This document shows, in pieces, positions 16,021-24,276 of a stretch of DNA of 64,000 nucleotides. Numbering within the stretch: the stretch's first letter is position 1; every line of letters begins with the position of its first letter. The stretch is from contig NZ_JBHUER010000010.1 in NCBI RefSeq assembly GCF_042681025.1, positions 248,001-312,000 on the forward strand. Reading direction: 5' to 3'. Both the position numbers and the translations under genes were made by a program. Under the pieces are notes generated by a model that saw only the letters and a list, made by a program, of their open reading frames with translations, was not told the origin of the DNA and searched no databases. This stretch comes from Methylopila henanensis. GTDB lineage: Bacteria; Pseudomonadota; Alphaproteobacteria; Rhizobiales; Methylopilaceae.

Positions 16021-16308
16021 ATGCGCATGAGAACGCTGGGATCGCGGCGGGCGCTGGCCGTCGCCATCGCCCTGCTTGCGGGCGCGACGATAGCCGAGGC
16101 GGGGCACACCAAGATCGTGCGCAAGGACGGCTCCAAGGTGGACATCGTGACGACCGGAAACGGCACGATCGCCAAGACCTACGATCCGTCAGGCAAGCTC
16201 ATGGGCAAGAAGACGCACTCCGATCTCAGCCTGCAGACAGGCCATCAGGACGCGATCCGCCTCTACTCCAAGCCCGGCGACGCGGTGTCGACCGACTGGA
16301 GCCAATGA
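16021..16308 (+). CDS. Small exported protein of unknown function
   Basis: A 95-residue protein with a clear signal peptide (MRMRTLGSRRALAVAIALLAG, cleavage near AEA-GH). The mature part of about 67 residues is Lys/Thr/Gly-rich, starting HTKIVRKDGSKVDIVTTGNG, and looks like a small beta protein. The ATG at 16021 follows GGGGAGGG, a strong ribosome-binding site. The next ATG (16027) would keep the signal peptide but is less well spaced. It is convergent with recQ, with only seven bases between the stops. No family was recognised. Confidence 0.75.
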   Translation: MRMRTLGSRRALAVAIALLAGATIAEAGHTKIVRKDGSKVDIVTTGNGTIAKTYDPSGKLMGKKTHSDLSLQTGHQDAIRLYSKPGDAVSTDWSQ

Positions 16309-16315
16309 CCTCCGG

Positions 16316-18151
16316 TCACCCGGCGTTCAGCGCCTTGAGAAACACGTCCCCGAAGGCGTCGAGCTTGGCCGCGCCGACGCCCTTGACCTTGGCGAGCGCC
16401 TGCGGCGTCCGCGGCTTGACGGCCGCCATCTCCACCAGCGTGCGGTCGGCGAAGATCACATAGGCCGGCACGGCGCGGGCGATCGCGAGCTCGCGGCGGA
16501 GCGCCTTGAGCCGGCCGAGCAGTTCGCCGTCCACGCCGTCGAAGCCCACGCTCTCGGCCGTCATGCGGCGGCGCTCGCGCTTCTTCTCCTTGGGCTTGGC
16601 GATCATGACGCCTTCGGCGCCGTCGAGGATGCGACCGCCCTTCGGCGTGAGCTGGAGCCCTCCATAGGCGCCGGACTCGACCTTCAGCGCGCCGAGCGCC
16701 ACCAGTTGCCGGACGACGCCGCGCCACTCGGCCGCCGGCCGGTCCGCGCCCTTGCCGAAACCCGGCAGCCGATCGTGGCCGCGCCCCGTCACCGTCTCGG
16801 ACAGGTGGCCGACCGCCAGCGCCACGATGTGGGCCGCGCCGAAGCGCTCGCCGGTCGCGGCGACGAGGCCGAGCAGCAGCCGCGCCTCGCGCGCTCCGTC
16901 GATCACCTCGGGCGGGTCGAGGCAGGTGTCGCAGTTGCCGCAAGGGCCGGTGGTCTCGCCGAAATAGGCGAGCAGCGTCTGGCGCCGGCAGGAGGTCGTC
17001 TCGCAGAAGCCCACGAGCGCGTCGAGCCGGCGCGCCTCGACCCGTTTGCGCTCGTCGTCGCTGTCCTGCTCGTCGATGAAGCGGCGGCGGGTGCGCACGT
17101 CTTCGAGGCCATAGAACATGAGGGCTTCGGCCGGCGCGCCGTCGCGTCCCGCGCGGCCGATCTCCTGATAGTAGGCCTCGAGCGAGCCCGGAATGTCGCC
17201 GTGGACGACGTAGCGGACGTCCGACTTGTCGATGCCCATGCCGAAGGCGACGGTCGCGACCATCACCACGCCGGGCTCGGCCAGAAACGTCTCCTGCGCC
17301 GCTGAGCGCTCGGAGGCCTCCATGCCGGCGTGATAGGCGAGCGCGTTGACGCCGGCGTCGCGGAGCCTGGCCGCGGTCTCCTCGACCTTCTTGCGCGATA
17401 GCCGGTAGACCACGCCGCTCAGGCCCGGCCGCGACGTGACGTAGCGTTCGATCGCCGTCCCGACGTCCCGCTTCTCCGCGACCGAGATCGCGATGTTGGG
17501 CCGGTCGAAGCCCGCCACGAAGCTCTCGGCGCGGCCCGCGAACAGCTTGTCCAGAATGTCGGCGCGGGTGCCGTCGTCCGCGGTCGCCGTCAGCGCCACG
17601 AGCCGAGCGTCGGGCAGCGCCTCCCGCAGCCGGCCAAGCGTCAGGTATTCCGCGCGGAAGCTGTGGCCCCATTGCGAGATGCAGTGCGCCTCGTCAATCG
17701 CGACCAGCGACACCGGCAGACGGCCGAGCGCGCCGAGCATGCGGTCGGTCATCAGCCGCTCGGGCGCCATGTAGACGATCTTCGCCTCGCCCGAGGCGAC
17801 CCGCCGCCACGAGGCGACGTTCTCCTCGCGCGATTTCGCGGAGTGGATCGCCTCGGCGCAGACGCCGTCGAGCCTGAGGCCCGCCACCTGGTCGTCCATC
17901 AGCGCGATCAGCGGCGAGACCACCACAGCGAGCCCGCCCTTCACCAGCGCGGGCACCTGATAGCACAGCGATTTTCCTGCGCCGGTCGGCATGACCGCCA
18001 GCACGTCGCGGCCCGAGAGCAGCGCGTCGATCACCCGTTCCTGACCGGGGCGGAACTCGTCGAAGCCGAAGGCGGTCTTCAGCACGCGCCGCTTCTCCGC
18101 CTCCAGGGCGGGCGGCAGGGCGTTCGGGCGCAGCTCGATCGTGTCGGACAC
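16316..18151 (-). CDS. recQ: ATP-dependent DNA helicase RecQ
   Basis: A 611-residue superfamily 2 helicase. Motif I is MPTGAGKSLCYQ, motif II with the RecQ aromatic loop is AIDEAHCISQWGHSFRAEY, and motif VI is YYQEIGRAGRDG. The zinc-binding domain carries CETTSCRRQ and CGNCDTC, and a C-terminal HRDC domain ends the protein (residues about 525-600, FADRTLVEMAAVKP). RecQ unwinds DNA 3' to 5' in recombination and fork repair. All expected domains are present and the length is normal. It is transcribed alone, convergent with a small exported-protein gene. Confidence 0.95.
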   Translation of the reverse strand: MSDTIELRPNALPPALEAEKRRVLKTAFGFDEFRPGQERVIDALLSGRDVLAVMPTGAGKSLCYQVPALVKGGLAVVVSPLIALMDDQVAGLRLDGVCAEAIHSAKSREENVASWRRVASGEAKIVYMAPERLMTDRMLGALGRLPVSLVAIDEAHCISQWGHSFRAEYLTLGRLREALPDARLVALTATADDGTRADILDKLFAGRAESFVAGFDRPNIAISVAEKRDVGTAIERYVTSRPGLSGVVYRLSRKKVEETAARLRDAGVNALAYHAGMEASERSAAQETFLAEPGVVMVATVAFGMGIDKSDVRYVVHGDIPGSLEAYYQEIGRAGRDGAPAEALMFYGLEDVRTRRRFIDEQDSDDERKRVEARRLDALVGFCETTSCRRQTLLAYFGETTGPCGNCDTCLDPPEVIDGAREARLLLGLVAATGERFGAAHIVALAVGHLSETVTGRGHDRLPGFGKGADRPAAEWRGVVRQLVALGALKVESGAYGGLQLTPKGGRILDGAEGVMIAKPKEKKRERRRMTAESVGFDGVDGELLGRLKALRRELAIARAVPAYVIFADRTLVEMAAVKPRTPQALAKVKGVGAAKLDAFGDVFLKALNAG

Positions 18152-18279
18152 CGCCTATGGTTACGCGATTCGCGCCCTGCGGGGGATGCGGGAGCGGGCG
18201 CCGTCCCCAGTTCGCGGCGCGCCCGGCGCCGTTCGCGCGGGCGGGAAGGGCCCCGCCGGCGCGCTGCGGCATTGATCCG

Positions 18280-19695
18280 TCAGCCGCGGCGGTAGTCGTC
18301 GTCGACGCGGATGATGTCGTCCTCGCCGAGATAGCTGCCGGACTGCACCTCGATCAGCTCGAGCGGGATGACGCCGGGGTTCTCGAGCCGGTGCGTCACG
18401 CCGAGCGGCACGTGCACGGACTCGTTTTCCCGGAGCAGGCGCGTCTCGTCGCCGATCGTCACCTGCGCGGTGCCCCGCACCACGATCCAGTGCTCGGCGC
18501 GGTGCACGTGGCTCTGCAGCGACAGCCTGCGCTTGGGCTTGACCGTGATGCGCTTGACCTGGAAGCGCGCTCCGTCGTCGAGGATCTGGTACGAGCCCCA
18601 GGGGCGGTGCACCAGCGACGCCGAGGTCGCGGTCGGCTCGCCGCGCGCGGTCAGCGCGGCCACCATCGCCTTCACCTCGTCGGTCCGCTCGCGCGTGGTG
18701 ACGAGCACCGCGTCCTGCGTCGCCACCACCACGACGTCGTCGACGCCGACCACGGCGGTGAGGTATTTGTCCGAGCGGACGTAGCAGTTGGTGCTGCCGA
18801 TCGCGGCGGTCGGTCCGATCAACGCGTTGCCGTCGGCGTCCCGCGGCGCGATCTCCCACAGCGCCGACCAGCTGCCGACATCGGACCAGCCGAAGGCGCC
18901 GGGCGTCACCGCCATCAGCGGCGTCTTCTCCATCACGGCGAAGTCGATCGACTTCGCTTCGGCCCGCGCGAAGCTGTCCGGATCGAGCCGCAGGAAGTCG
19001 AGGTCCTGTCGGGCACCGTCGGCCGCGGCGATCGCGGGCCCGGCGATCCCCGGCGCGAGCCTTTCAAGCTCGTCCTGCAGCGTCTGCGCGCGCGTCAGGA
19101 AGTTGCCGGAGTTCCAGAGGCATCCCTCGGCGATCAGCCGCTCGGCGGCCTCCCGGGCCGGCTTTTCCACGAAGGCCGCGACCGCGCTGACGCCGGGCGC
19201 GCCGTCGAGCGGAGCGCCCGGGCGGATGTAGCCGTATTTCGAGGTCGGCTCGGTCGGCTCGACGCCGAAGGCGACGATGCGGCCCGCCTCGGCCGCCGGC
19301 AGGCCGCGGGCGACCGCCTCGAGAAAGCCCGGCTCGTCCAGCACCACATGGTCGGACGCGAGCGCGAGCACGGCGGCCTCCGGGTCGCGCAGCGCCGCAA
19401 GCCGGACCGCGGCGCCGAGCGCCGCCGCGGAATCCCGGCGCGCCGGCTCCAGCGCGATCGTCGCGCGCGAGCCGATCTGCGCGAGCTGCTCGGCCACGAT
19501 GAAGCGGTGCTCGGCGTTGGTGACGACGATCGGCGCGTCGAACCGCGCTGGATCCGCCACGCGGAGAGCCGTCGCCTGCAGCATGGTGCGCTCGCCCGCG
19601 AGCGGCAGGAACTGCTTCGGGTAGCTCTCGCGCGAGGCCGGCCACAGCCGCGAGCCCGTCCCGCCGCACAGGATGATGGGTATGACCTTCGCCAT
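18280..19695 (-). CDS. Mannose-1-phosphate guanylyltransferase / mannose-6-phosphate isomerase, type II
   Basis: A 471-residue bifunctional enzyme. The nucleotidyltransferase domain (residues about 1-285) begins MAKVIPIILCGGTGSRLWPASR, with the GGxGxRLWPxSRxxxPKQ pyrophosphorylase signature and a second motif FVEKPAREAAERLI. The C-terminal cupin domain (about 350-465; RPWGSYQILDDG, SLQSHVHRAEHW) is the type II phosphomannose isomerase part with its metal-binding His set. It would make GDP-mannose for exopolysaccharide or LPS. The ATG at 19695 starts the core; the upstream ATG at 19743 adds 16 residues without similarity. No other polysaccharide genes are adjacent. Confidence 0.93.
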   Translation of the reverse strand: MAKVIPIILCGGTGSRLWPASRESYPKQFLPLAGERTMLQATALRVADPARFDAPIVVTNAEHRFIVAEQLAQIGSRATIALEPARRDSAAALGAAVRLAALRDPEAAVLALASDHVVLDEPGFLEAVARGLPAAEAGRIVAFGVEPTEPTSKYGYIRPGAPLDGAPGVSAVAAFVEKPAREAAERLIAEGCLWNSGNFLTRAQTLQDELERLAPGIAGPAIAAADGARQDLDFLRLDPDSFARAEAKSIDFAVMEKTPLMAVTPGAFGWSDVGSWSALWEIAPRDADGNALIGPTAAIGSTNCYVRSDKYLTAVVGVDDVVVVATQDAVLVTTRERTDEVKAMVAALTARGEPTATSASLVHRPWGSYQILDDGARFQVKRITVKPKRRLSLQSHVHRAEHWIVVRGTAQVTIGDETRLLRENESVHVPLGVTHRLENPGVIPLELIEVQSGSYLGEDDIIRVDDDYRRG

Positions 19696-19764
19696 GCTCG
19701 CGCTCCTCCCGTCGCGCCCGCCGGCGCCGGCCCCACCATCCACGAAGACGTTAAAGAACGCGGT

Positions 19765-20208
19765 TCAACCGTCCGCGAGATGCGACGGCAACGCCAGGAT
19801 CAGCGCCGAGAGGTCGGGCTCGATGACGGCGGCAGCGGCGTCGGGAAGCGAAAACCACCGCCGCTCGCGCTCGTCCTTCTCCGGCCAGTCCGCCAGCTCC
19901 TCCGTCACCCGCAGCGGAAACACGCCGACGCGGCAGGGACGGTCGGCGCCGAACGCCATCCTCTTCACATACTCGAACTGGCCGACCTCGGGCAGCGGGT
20001 CGCCGTGGAGCCCGGCTTCCTCGAACGCTTCGCGCCTCGCGGCGTAGACCGGCGTGCGGCCTTTCATCGGCCAGCCCTTCGGGATGATCCAGCGCCGGGT
20101 CTCGCGGGTGGTGATCAGCAGCACCTCGACGCCGCCCGGCGCCTCCCTGAAAGGCAGGGCGCCATACTGCTGTCGAACCTTCTTCGCGAGCTTCTCGCGC
20201 TTAGCCAT
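19765..20208 (-). CDS. NUDIX hydrolase
   Basis: A 147-residue protein beginning MAKREKLAKKVRQQYGALPFR, the usual start of the diphosphoinositol-polyphosphate-phosphohydrolase-like NUDIX group. The NUDIX box is present as GWPMKGRTPVYAARREAFEEAGL, with the REAFEEAGL core intact and Arg where the first Glu is usual. RRWIIPKGWPM precedes it. The substrate may be a nucleoside or inositol diphosphate derivative and is unknown. The frame is open up to 20364, but the ATG at 20208 matches the family start; ATG 20268 (MSRVPRSP) is an alternative with no better ribosome-binding site. Confidence 0.82.
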   Translation of the reverse strand: MAKREKLAKKVRQQYGALPFREAPGGVEVLLITTRETRRWIIPKGWPMKGRTPVYAARREAFEEAGLHGDPLPEVGQFEYVKRMAFGADRPCRVGVFPLRVTEELADWPEKDERERRWFSLPDAAAAVIEPDLSALILALPSHLADG

Positions 20209-20504
20209 TCCCGGGGAGATCCCTTCCGAATCCTCGTCCCCCGAAGGAGACCGTGGAACCCGAGACATAGGGTCCCGCAGGCGTTCGGCCTCCCCATGAC
20301 GACGCATCGCGGTTAGCCCGCCGTCGTCATGGTCCCGAACCCCGGTCGTCGCCCCCTCGACCATCCCGCCGACGATACGGGGATTCGCGTCCCGGGTCAG
20401 GCCGCGATCGACGTCTGCGCGCTGTCGATCCTCCGGACTTCCCGCCGTTCGCGCGCGACCGCGACGCCTAGGTTTCGAGCCGCCGCCATGCTAGGCCTCG
20501 CGCC

Positions 20505-20882
20505 ATGACGGCGCAGGCGGCGGGCGGACATCGGGGCGGACTCTTGCGACGCGTCGGCGTCGTGCTCGCGGCCTATGCGCTCGTCGTCCAGTCCGCGCTC
20601 GCGGGCCTCGCGCATCATCACGCCGCCGCCGCTCCGCAGCGCTTCGACCTGGCGCTGACCCTGTGCTCGGGCGACGCCGCGAGCGCGCCGGCCCAGGACC
20701 GCGACCGTTTCGCCTGCTGCGGCGTCGGCTGTCTCGGCGCGCCGCAACCGGCGCCATCGCCTGCGGGCGGCGCCGCGCTTCTGGCCCGCCCCGCCGCCGT
20801 CGCGGCCACGCCGGGCGCGGCCGTCGAGCGCTTGGCCCAGCGGAGCGACGGCCCCGCTCTCGCGCGTGGCCCGCCAGCCTGA
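20505..20882 (+). CDS. DUF2946-like small exported protein, copper-linked context
   Basis: A 125-residue protein with one hydrophobic segment at residues about 16-35 followed by AHHHAAA, a single Cys in LTLCSGD and a Cys cluster FACCGVGCLG. This order (membrane or signal segment, His run, spaced Cys) is the DUF2946 pattern, commonly found next to PCuAC copper chaperones. Indeed the PCuAC gene follows 80 bp downstream on the same strand. The C-terminal third is Ala/Pro-rich and unstructured. A role in metal handling is inferred from the His/Cys content and neighbour. Long overlapping reading frames exist on the other strand, which lowers certainty. Confidence 0.6.
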   Translation: MTAQAAGGHRGGLLRRVGVVLAAYALVVQSALAGLAHHHAAAAPQRFDLALTLCSGDAASAPAQDRDRFACCGVGCLGAPQPAPSPAGGAALLARPAAVAATPGAAVERLAQRSDGPALARGPPA

Positions 20883-20962
20883 CGGCGCCGACGACATCGC
20901 ACATCCCACATGCCGACGTCGGGTCGAGGCCGGGCCTCCCCGCATTCGCAAGGACTGACGCC

Positions 20963-21454
20963 ATGCTGAAACTGACGCTTCGCGCGGCCGCCGCCGCAGC
21001 GTTCGCCGCCTTCGCCCTCCCCGCGCCGGCGCACGAGTTCAAATCCGGGTCGATCGAGATCGACCATCCGTGGTCGCGCGCGACCCCGAGCGGCGCCAGG
21101 GTCGCCGGCGGCTACCTCGTGATCAGGAACGGCGGCGACGCGCCCGACCGCCTGATCGGGGCGAAAGCCGACGTCGCCGGACGGGTGGAGATCCACGAAA
21201 TGACCGTGAAGGACGGCGTGATGACCATGCGGCCGCTGCCGGAAGGCGTGGAGGCCCCCGCGCACGGCGAGGTGGCGCTGAAGCCCGGCGGCCTGCATCT
21301 GATGCTGCACGAGCTGAAGCGCCCGCTCGCACAGGGCGAGACGTTCGCCGGCGCGCTGACCTTCGAGAAGGCGGGCGAGATCAAGGTGGAGTTCGTCGTC
21401 GAGGCGCTCGGCGCGCGGGGCCCTGAGGCCAAGGCCGGCGAGCACGCGCACTGA
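20963..21454 (+). CDS. PCu(A)C family periplasmic copper chaperone
   Basis: A 163-residue exported protein with a signal peptide (residues 1-23, cleaved near APA-HE). The cupredoxin-like domain carries the family ligands: IDHPWSRATP near the start, VEIHEMTVKDGVMTMRPLP (the H-x-M-type motif), then GGLHLMLHELKRPL. This gives the conserved His and Met copper ligands H(M)X10MX21HXM. A short His-rich tail (EHAH) ends the protein. PCuAC carries Cu(I) in the periplasm and feeds the CuA centre of cytochrome oxidase together with SCO1. Signal peptide and start codon at 20963 fit well. Confidence 0.93.
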   Translation: MLKLTLRAAAAAAFAAFALPAPAHEFKSGSIEIDHPWSRATPSGARVAGGYLVIRNGGDAPDRLIGAKADVAGRVEIHEMTVKDGVMTMRPLPEGVEAPAHGEVALKPGGLHLMLHELKRPLAQGETFAGALTFEKAGEIKVEFVVEALGARGPEAKAGEHAH

Positions 21455-21459
21455 CGCGC

Positions 21460-21495
21460 AAGCGTACGGGCGGGGCGCGCCCCGCCCGTACGCTT
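21460..21495. terminator. Perfect 36-base palindrome between convergent genes, bidirectional terminator
   Basis: Two 18-base arms (AAGCGTACGGGCGGGGCG and its exact complement) meet without a loop. It lies five bases after the PCuAC stop and nine bases before the peroxiredoxin stop. The position between two convergent stops supports a bidirectional transcription terminator. Confidence 0.75.
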
Positions 21496-21504
21496 GGCAG
21501 GCCT

Positions 21505-21990
21505 TCAGAGCGACTCGAGCAGGCGTTCCGCGCTCGACAGGTCGGCCTTGCCGGGCGAATCCTCGACCGCGAGCGAGGTGACGACCATGTCGTCGAGCAG
21601 CATGGCGTAGCGCTTCGAGCGGATGCCGAGACCGCCGCCGGAGGCGTCGAGCTCGAGCCCGATCGCCTTGGCGAAATCGGCGTTGCCGTCCGACAGGAAC
21701 TCGATCTTGCCCTTCGCGCCGGTGGCTTCGGCCCAGGCGTTCATGACGAACACGTCGTTGACGGAGGTCACGGCCACCACGTCGACGCCCTTGGCCTGAA
21801 GCGCGTCCAGGTTCTTCAGGTAGCCCGGCAGGTGGTTCTTGTGGCAGGTCGGCGTGAAGGCGCCGGGCACAGCGAACAGAACCGCCTTCTTCCCCGCGAA
21901 CAGCTCGTCGGCCATCACGGTGGCGGGACCGTCGGGCCCCATGGTGCGGAAGGTGGTGTTGGGCAGGCGGGAACCGACCTCGATGGCCAT
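21505..21990 (-). CDS. Peroxiredoxin, Prx5 type
   Basis: A 161-residue thioredoxin-fold peroxidase. The active-site stretch VPGAFTPTCHKNHLPGY contains peroxidatic Cys49 with the conserved Pro/Thr environment and matches the Prx5 subfamily (type II peroxiredoxin, hybrid Prx5 and human PRDX5). It is the only cysteine in the protein, so a 1-Cys mechanism with glutathione or an external thiol is likely. It reduces H2O2 and organic hydroperoxides in the cytoplasm. The ATG at 21990 starts MAIEVGSRLPNTTF, the usual family start, after a GGAGTC sequence. It is convergent with the PCuAC gene. Confidence 0.93.
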   Translation of the reverse strand: MAIEVGSRLPNTTFRTMGPDGPATVMADELFAGKKAVLFAVPGAFTPTCHKNHLPGYLKNLDALQAKGVDVVAVTSVNDVFVMNAWAEATGAKGKIEFLSDGNADFAKAIGLELDASGGGLGIRSKRYAMLLDDMVVTSLAVEDSPGKADLSSAERLLESL

Positions 21991-22086
21991 CGCGGACTCC
22001 TGACGCAGTGAAGCCGGGAAGTCGGCGACGCCCCGGCGGGCGGAACGATTTCGTCTTAGAGGCTGTCTGGAGCCATGGATAGGGGT

Positions 22087-22923
22087 CTACGGCGTCCGGA
22101 GGATGGCGCCGAGAGGCACCGAGGTCTCGATCGCCCGCTCCGGCGCCGCGAGCGTCAGGCGGAGGCCGGAGGCCGGCAGCTCACGGTCGAAGGGAATGCG
22201 GAACCGCGCCTTGCCGGCCTCGCTCCCTCCAAGGGGTTCGGGCGCCCTCACGAAGCCGCCCTCCCCGGTCTCGGCGAACAGCGTCACCGGGCCGGGAGCG
22301 GCGGCGACCACCTCCACGGCCGGCTTCCCGTCCGGCCCGTCGCGGCGGCTGACGGAGGCGATCGACAGTCCTTCCGCGGCTGCGCCGAACGCGGTGCGCT
22401 TCGGGGTCTTCGCCAGCGCGCGGCGCACCGCGGCGGCGGCCGGGCCGGGATAGGCGCCCTCCGGCGCGAGGTCGAGCGCGGTCTCCGCGCGCACCGGCAC
22501 GCAGACCTTGTCGCAGACGCCGTAGTTCGCCACCAGCGCCAACCGCACCGGCCGCGACGGGTCCTGCGCCCGCACCGTCGCCGGCAGCACCACCTCGCCG
22601 TGATAGACGTTGGCGATGCCGCTCTCGTCGGTCATGCGCTCCGGCGCGGGATAGGCGATGTCGACGCCCGCCAGATTGGTCGAGGCGGCGAAGTCGAACT
22701 GGGGCGGCACGCCGCTGTCGCCGGGCTGGCGCCAGTAGGTCTTCCAGCCGGCGTCGAGCCGGATCGCGACGCCGACCAGCCGGCCGCCGTCCGGCGCCGC
22801 GCCGGCGTCGATCAGGCGAAGCTCGGAGGAGCCGTCGCGGGTCCATGGGCTCGCCGGCTCGCCTGACGCGGGAGCGGCGACGAGCGCGGCGGCGGCCGCG
22901 GCGATGGCGAGGCGTGCGATCAT
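22087..22923 (-). CDS. Exported stand-alone DsbD N-terminal (DsbC-interacting) domain protein
   Basis: A 278-residue exported protein with a signal peptide (residues 1-21). The central part matches the N-terminal domain of DsbD-like thiol:disulfide reductases: AGWKTYWRQPGDSGVPPQFD and VANYGVCDKVCVPV with the redox Cys137 and Cys141. No transmembrane DsbD domain or thioredoxin domain follows, so this is the periplasmic domain alone, a form known in alphaproteobacteria beside CcdA or other partners. None is adjacent here. It probably relays electrons to periplasmic thiol proteins. The ATG at 22923 begins the signal peptide; the frame is open to 23082 but that part has no export features. Confidence 0.85.
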   Translation of the reverse strand: MIARLAIAAAAAALVAAPASGEPASPWTRDGSSELRLIDAGAAPDGGRLVGVAIRLDAGWKTYWRQPGDSGVPPQFDFAASTNLAGVDIAYPAPERMTDESGIANVYHGEVVLPATVRAQDPSRPVRLALVANYGVCDKVCVPVRAETALDLAPEGAYPGPAAAAVRRALAKTPKRTAFGAAAEGLSIASVSRRDGPDGKPAVEVVAAAPGPVTLFAETGEGGFVRAPEPLGGSEAGKARFRIPFDRELPASGLRLTLAAPERAIETSVPLGAILRTP

Positions 22924-23061
22924 TCCCGTTAGGTAGCGCCGCCGCGGCCACACGCCAAACGCAACTCGTCGTGACGCGGCCGGGGCGCGACAGCGGCGCG
23001 GCGACGCAGACGCGCGCGGCGTCTCTTTCAAAACCGCCGGCCCGGCCCTACTCTTTCCCAC

Positions 23062-23685
23062 ATGCCGGAAATTCTTCGCCAATCGAAGCTCGGACGTAAC
23101 GCCAGATCAGGCTATCTCGACGGTCAGGTGCTCGTCGCGATGCCGGGGATGTCGGACGATCGGTTCGCGCGCACGGTGATCTACGTCTGCGCGCATTCGT
23201 CCGAGGGCGCGATGGGCATCGTCGTCAACAAGCCGGCGCCGCACATCAGCTTCCCCGACCTTCTGGTGCAGCTCGGCGTGATCGCCGAGGGCGACGAGAT
23301 CCGGCTTCCGGACGCGGCGGGAGGCATCCCGGTCCTGCGCGGCGGCCCGGTCGAGTCCGGCCGGGGCTTCGTGCTGCACTCCGCCGACTTCATGATCGAG
23401 GACTCGACGCTCTCGATCGACGACGGCATCTGCCTCACCGCGACCCTCGACATCCTGAAGGCGATCGCCAAGGGCGGCGGCCCGAAGAACGCCGTGCTCG
23501 CGCTCGGCTACGCCGGCTGGGCGCCGGGCCAGCTCGAGACCGAAATCCAGGCCAACGGCTGGCTGAACTGCCCGGCCGACCGCGACCTCGTCTTCGGCGA
23601 CAGCGTCGACACAAAGTACGACCGCGCGCTGGCGAAGATCGGCATCGACCTCGGGAAGCTCTCGGCCGAAGCCGGCCACGCGTGA
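23062..23685 (+). CDS. YqgE/AlgH family protein (UPF0301)
   Basis: A 207-residue protein with the family segments GYLDGQVLVAMPGMSDDRFARTVIYVCAHSS near the start, GAMGIVVNKP, then RGGPVESGRGFVLH and ALGYAGWAPGQLETEI. The fold is a single soluble alpha/beta domain, and the family's molecular function is not established. The length is normal for alphaproteobacteria, where the N-terminus is extended compared with E. coli YqgE. The ATG at 23062 lies divergent to the DsbD-like gene, 138 bp away. Confidence 0.92.
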   Translation: MPEILRQSKLGRNARSGYLDGQVLVAMPGMSDDRFARTVIYVCAHSSEGAMGIVVNKPAPHISFPDLLVQLGVIAEGDEIRLPDAAGGIPVLRGGPVESGRGFVLHSADFMIEDSTLSIDDGICLTATLDILKAIAKGGGPKNAVLALGYAGWAPGQLETEIQANGWLNCPADRDLVFGDSVDTKYDRALAKIGIDLGKLSAEAGHA

Positions 23686-23698
23686 CGCGCGGGCGTCG

Positions 23699-24271
23699 TC
23701 AGTCCTCGACGCGAAAGCTCGCGACGTAGTCGCGACAGGTGGGCTTGGCCTGCTCGGCGATGGCCCCCGGGTATTCGCACACGACGGTGTACACGCCGAC
23801 CTGCGTCTTGGACGCCCGCATCACGACGCCGCGAGACCGCCCCTGAAACTCGGCGTGCGCCACGTCTTCGTCGCCCACCCGTTCAGGTCTGACCTCCGGA
23901 ACGGCGGCGCCCTGCTTGGCCGCGACATTGGCCACCAGTTGGCGGAGATCGACGTCCTTCTGCCGCGCCGTCCTGACGGTCTCGATCGCGCCGAACTCCA
24001 TGCCGTCGGCGCTTTTGCCGCCCACTCCGTGCAGAACCAGCTCGCCGATGTTGGGGTCGTCGAAAGTGATCGAATAATCGTTGAAGGGGATCGGCGACAG
24101 GACGCTGAAGCGCCCTCTGGTCGACTTGGCCGGATACCAGCCGTCGGCGTCCTTGATCGCGACCTGCGTCCTGTGCATCTCGACCTTCGGCTTGGCCGGT
24201 TCGCCGCTGGCCGCCCCCGAAATCGCCGCTGTGGCCAGCGCCAGCGCCAACGCGCGCCGCTTCATCCGCAT
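23699..24271 (-). CDS. Exported protein of unknown function
   Basis: A 190-residue protein with a signal peptide (MRMKRRALALALATAAISG, cleavage near GAASG-EP). The mature domain of about 165 residues has two cysteines (Cys175 region, PTCRDYVASF, and VVCEYPG) that may form a disulfide, and looks like a small alpha/beta secreted domain. The ATG at 24271 follows GGAGAAGGTG. It begins six bases after the stop of the upstream GGDEF-EAL gene, so the two are probably cotranscribed. Function is unrecognised; a periplasmic accessory role to the GGDEF-EAL protein would be guesswork. Confidence 0.8.
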   Translation of the reverse strand: MRMKRRALALALATAAISGAASGEPAKPKVEMHRTQVAIKDADGWYPAKSTRGRFSVLSPIPFNDYSITFDDPNIGELVLHGVGGKSADGMEFGAIETVRTARQKDVDLRQLVANVAAKQGAAVPEVRPERVGDEDVAHAEFQGRSRGVVMRASKTQVGVYTVVCEYPGAIAEQAKPTCRDYVASFRVED

Positions 24272-24276
24272 GCCCG

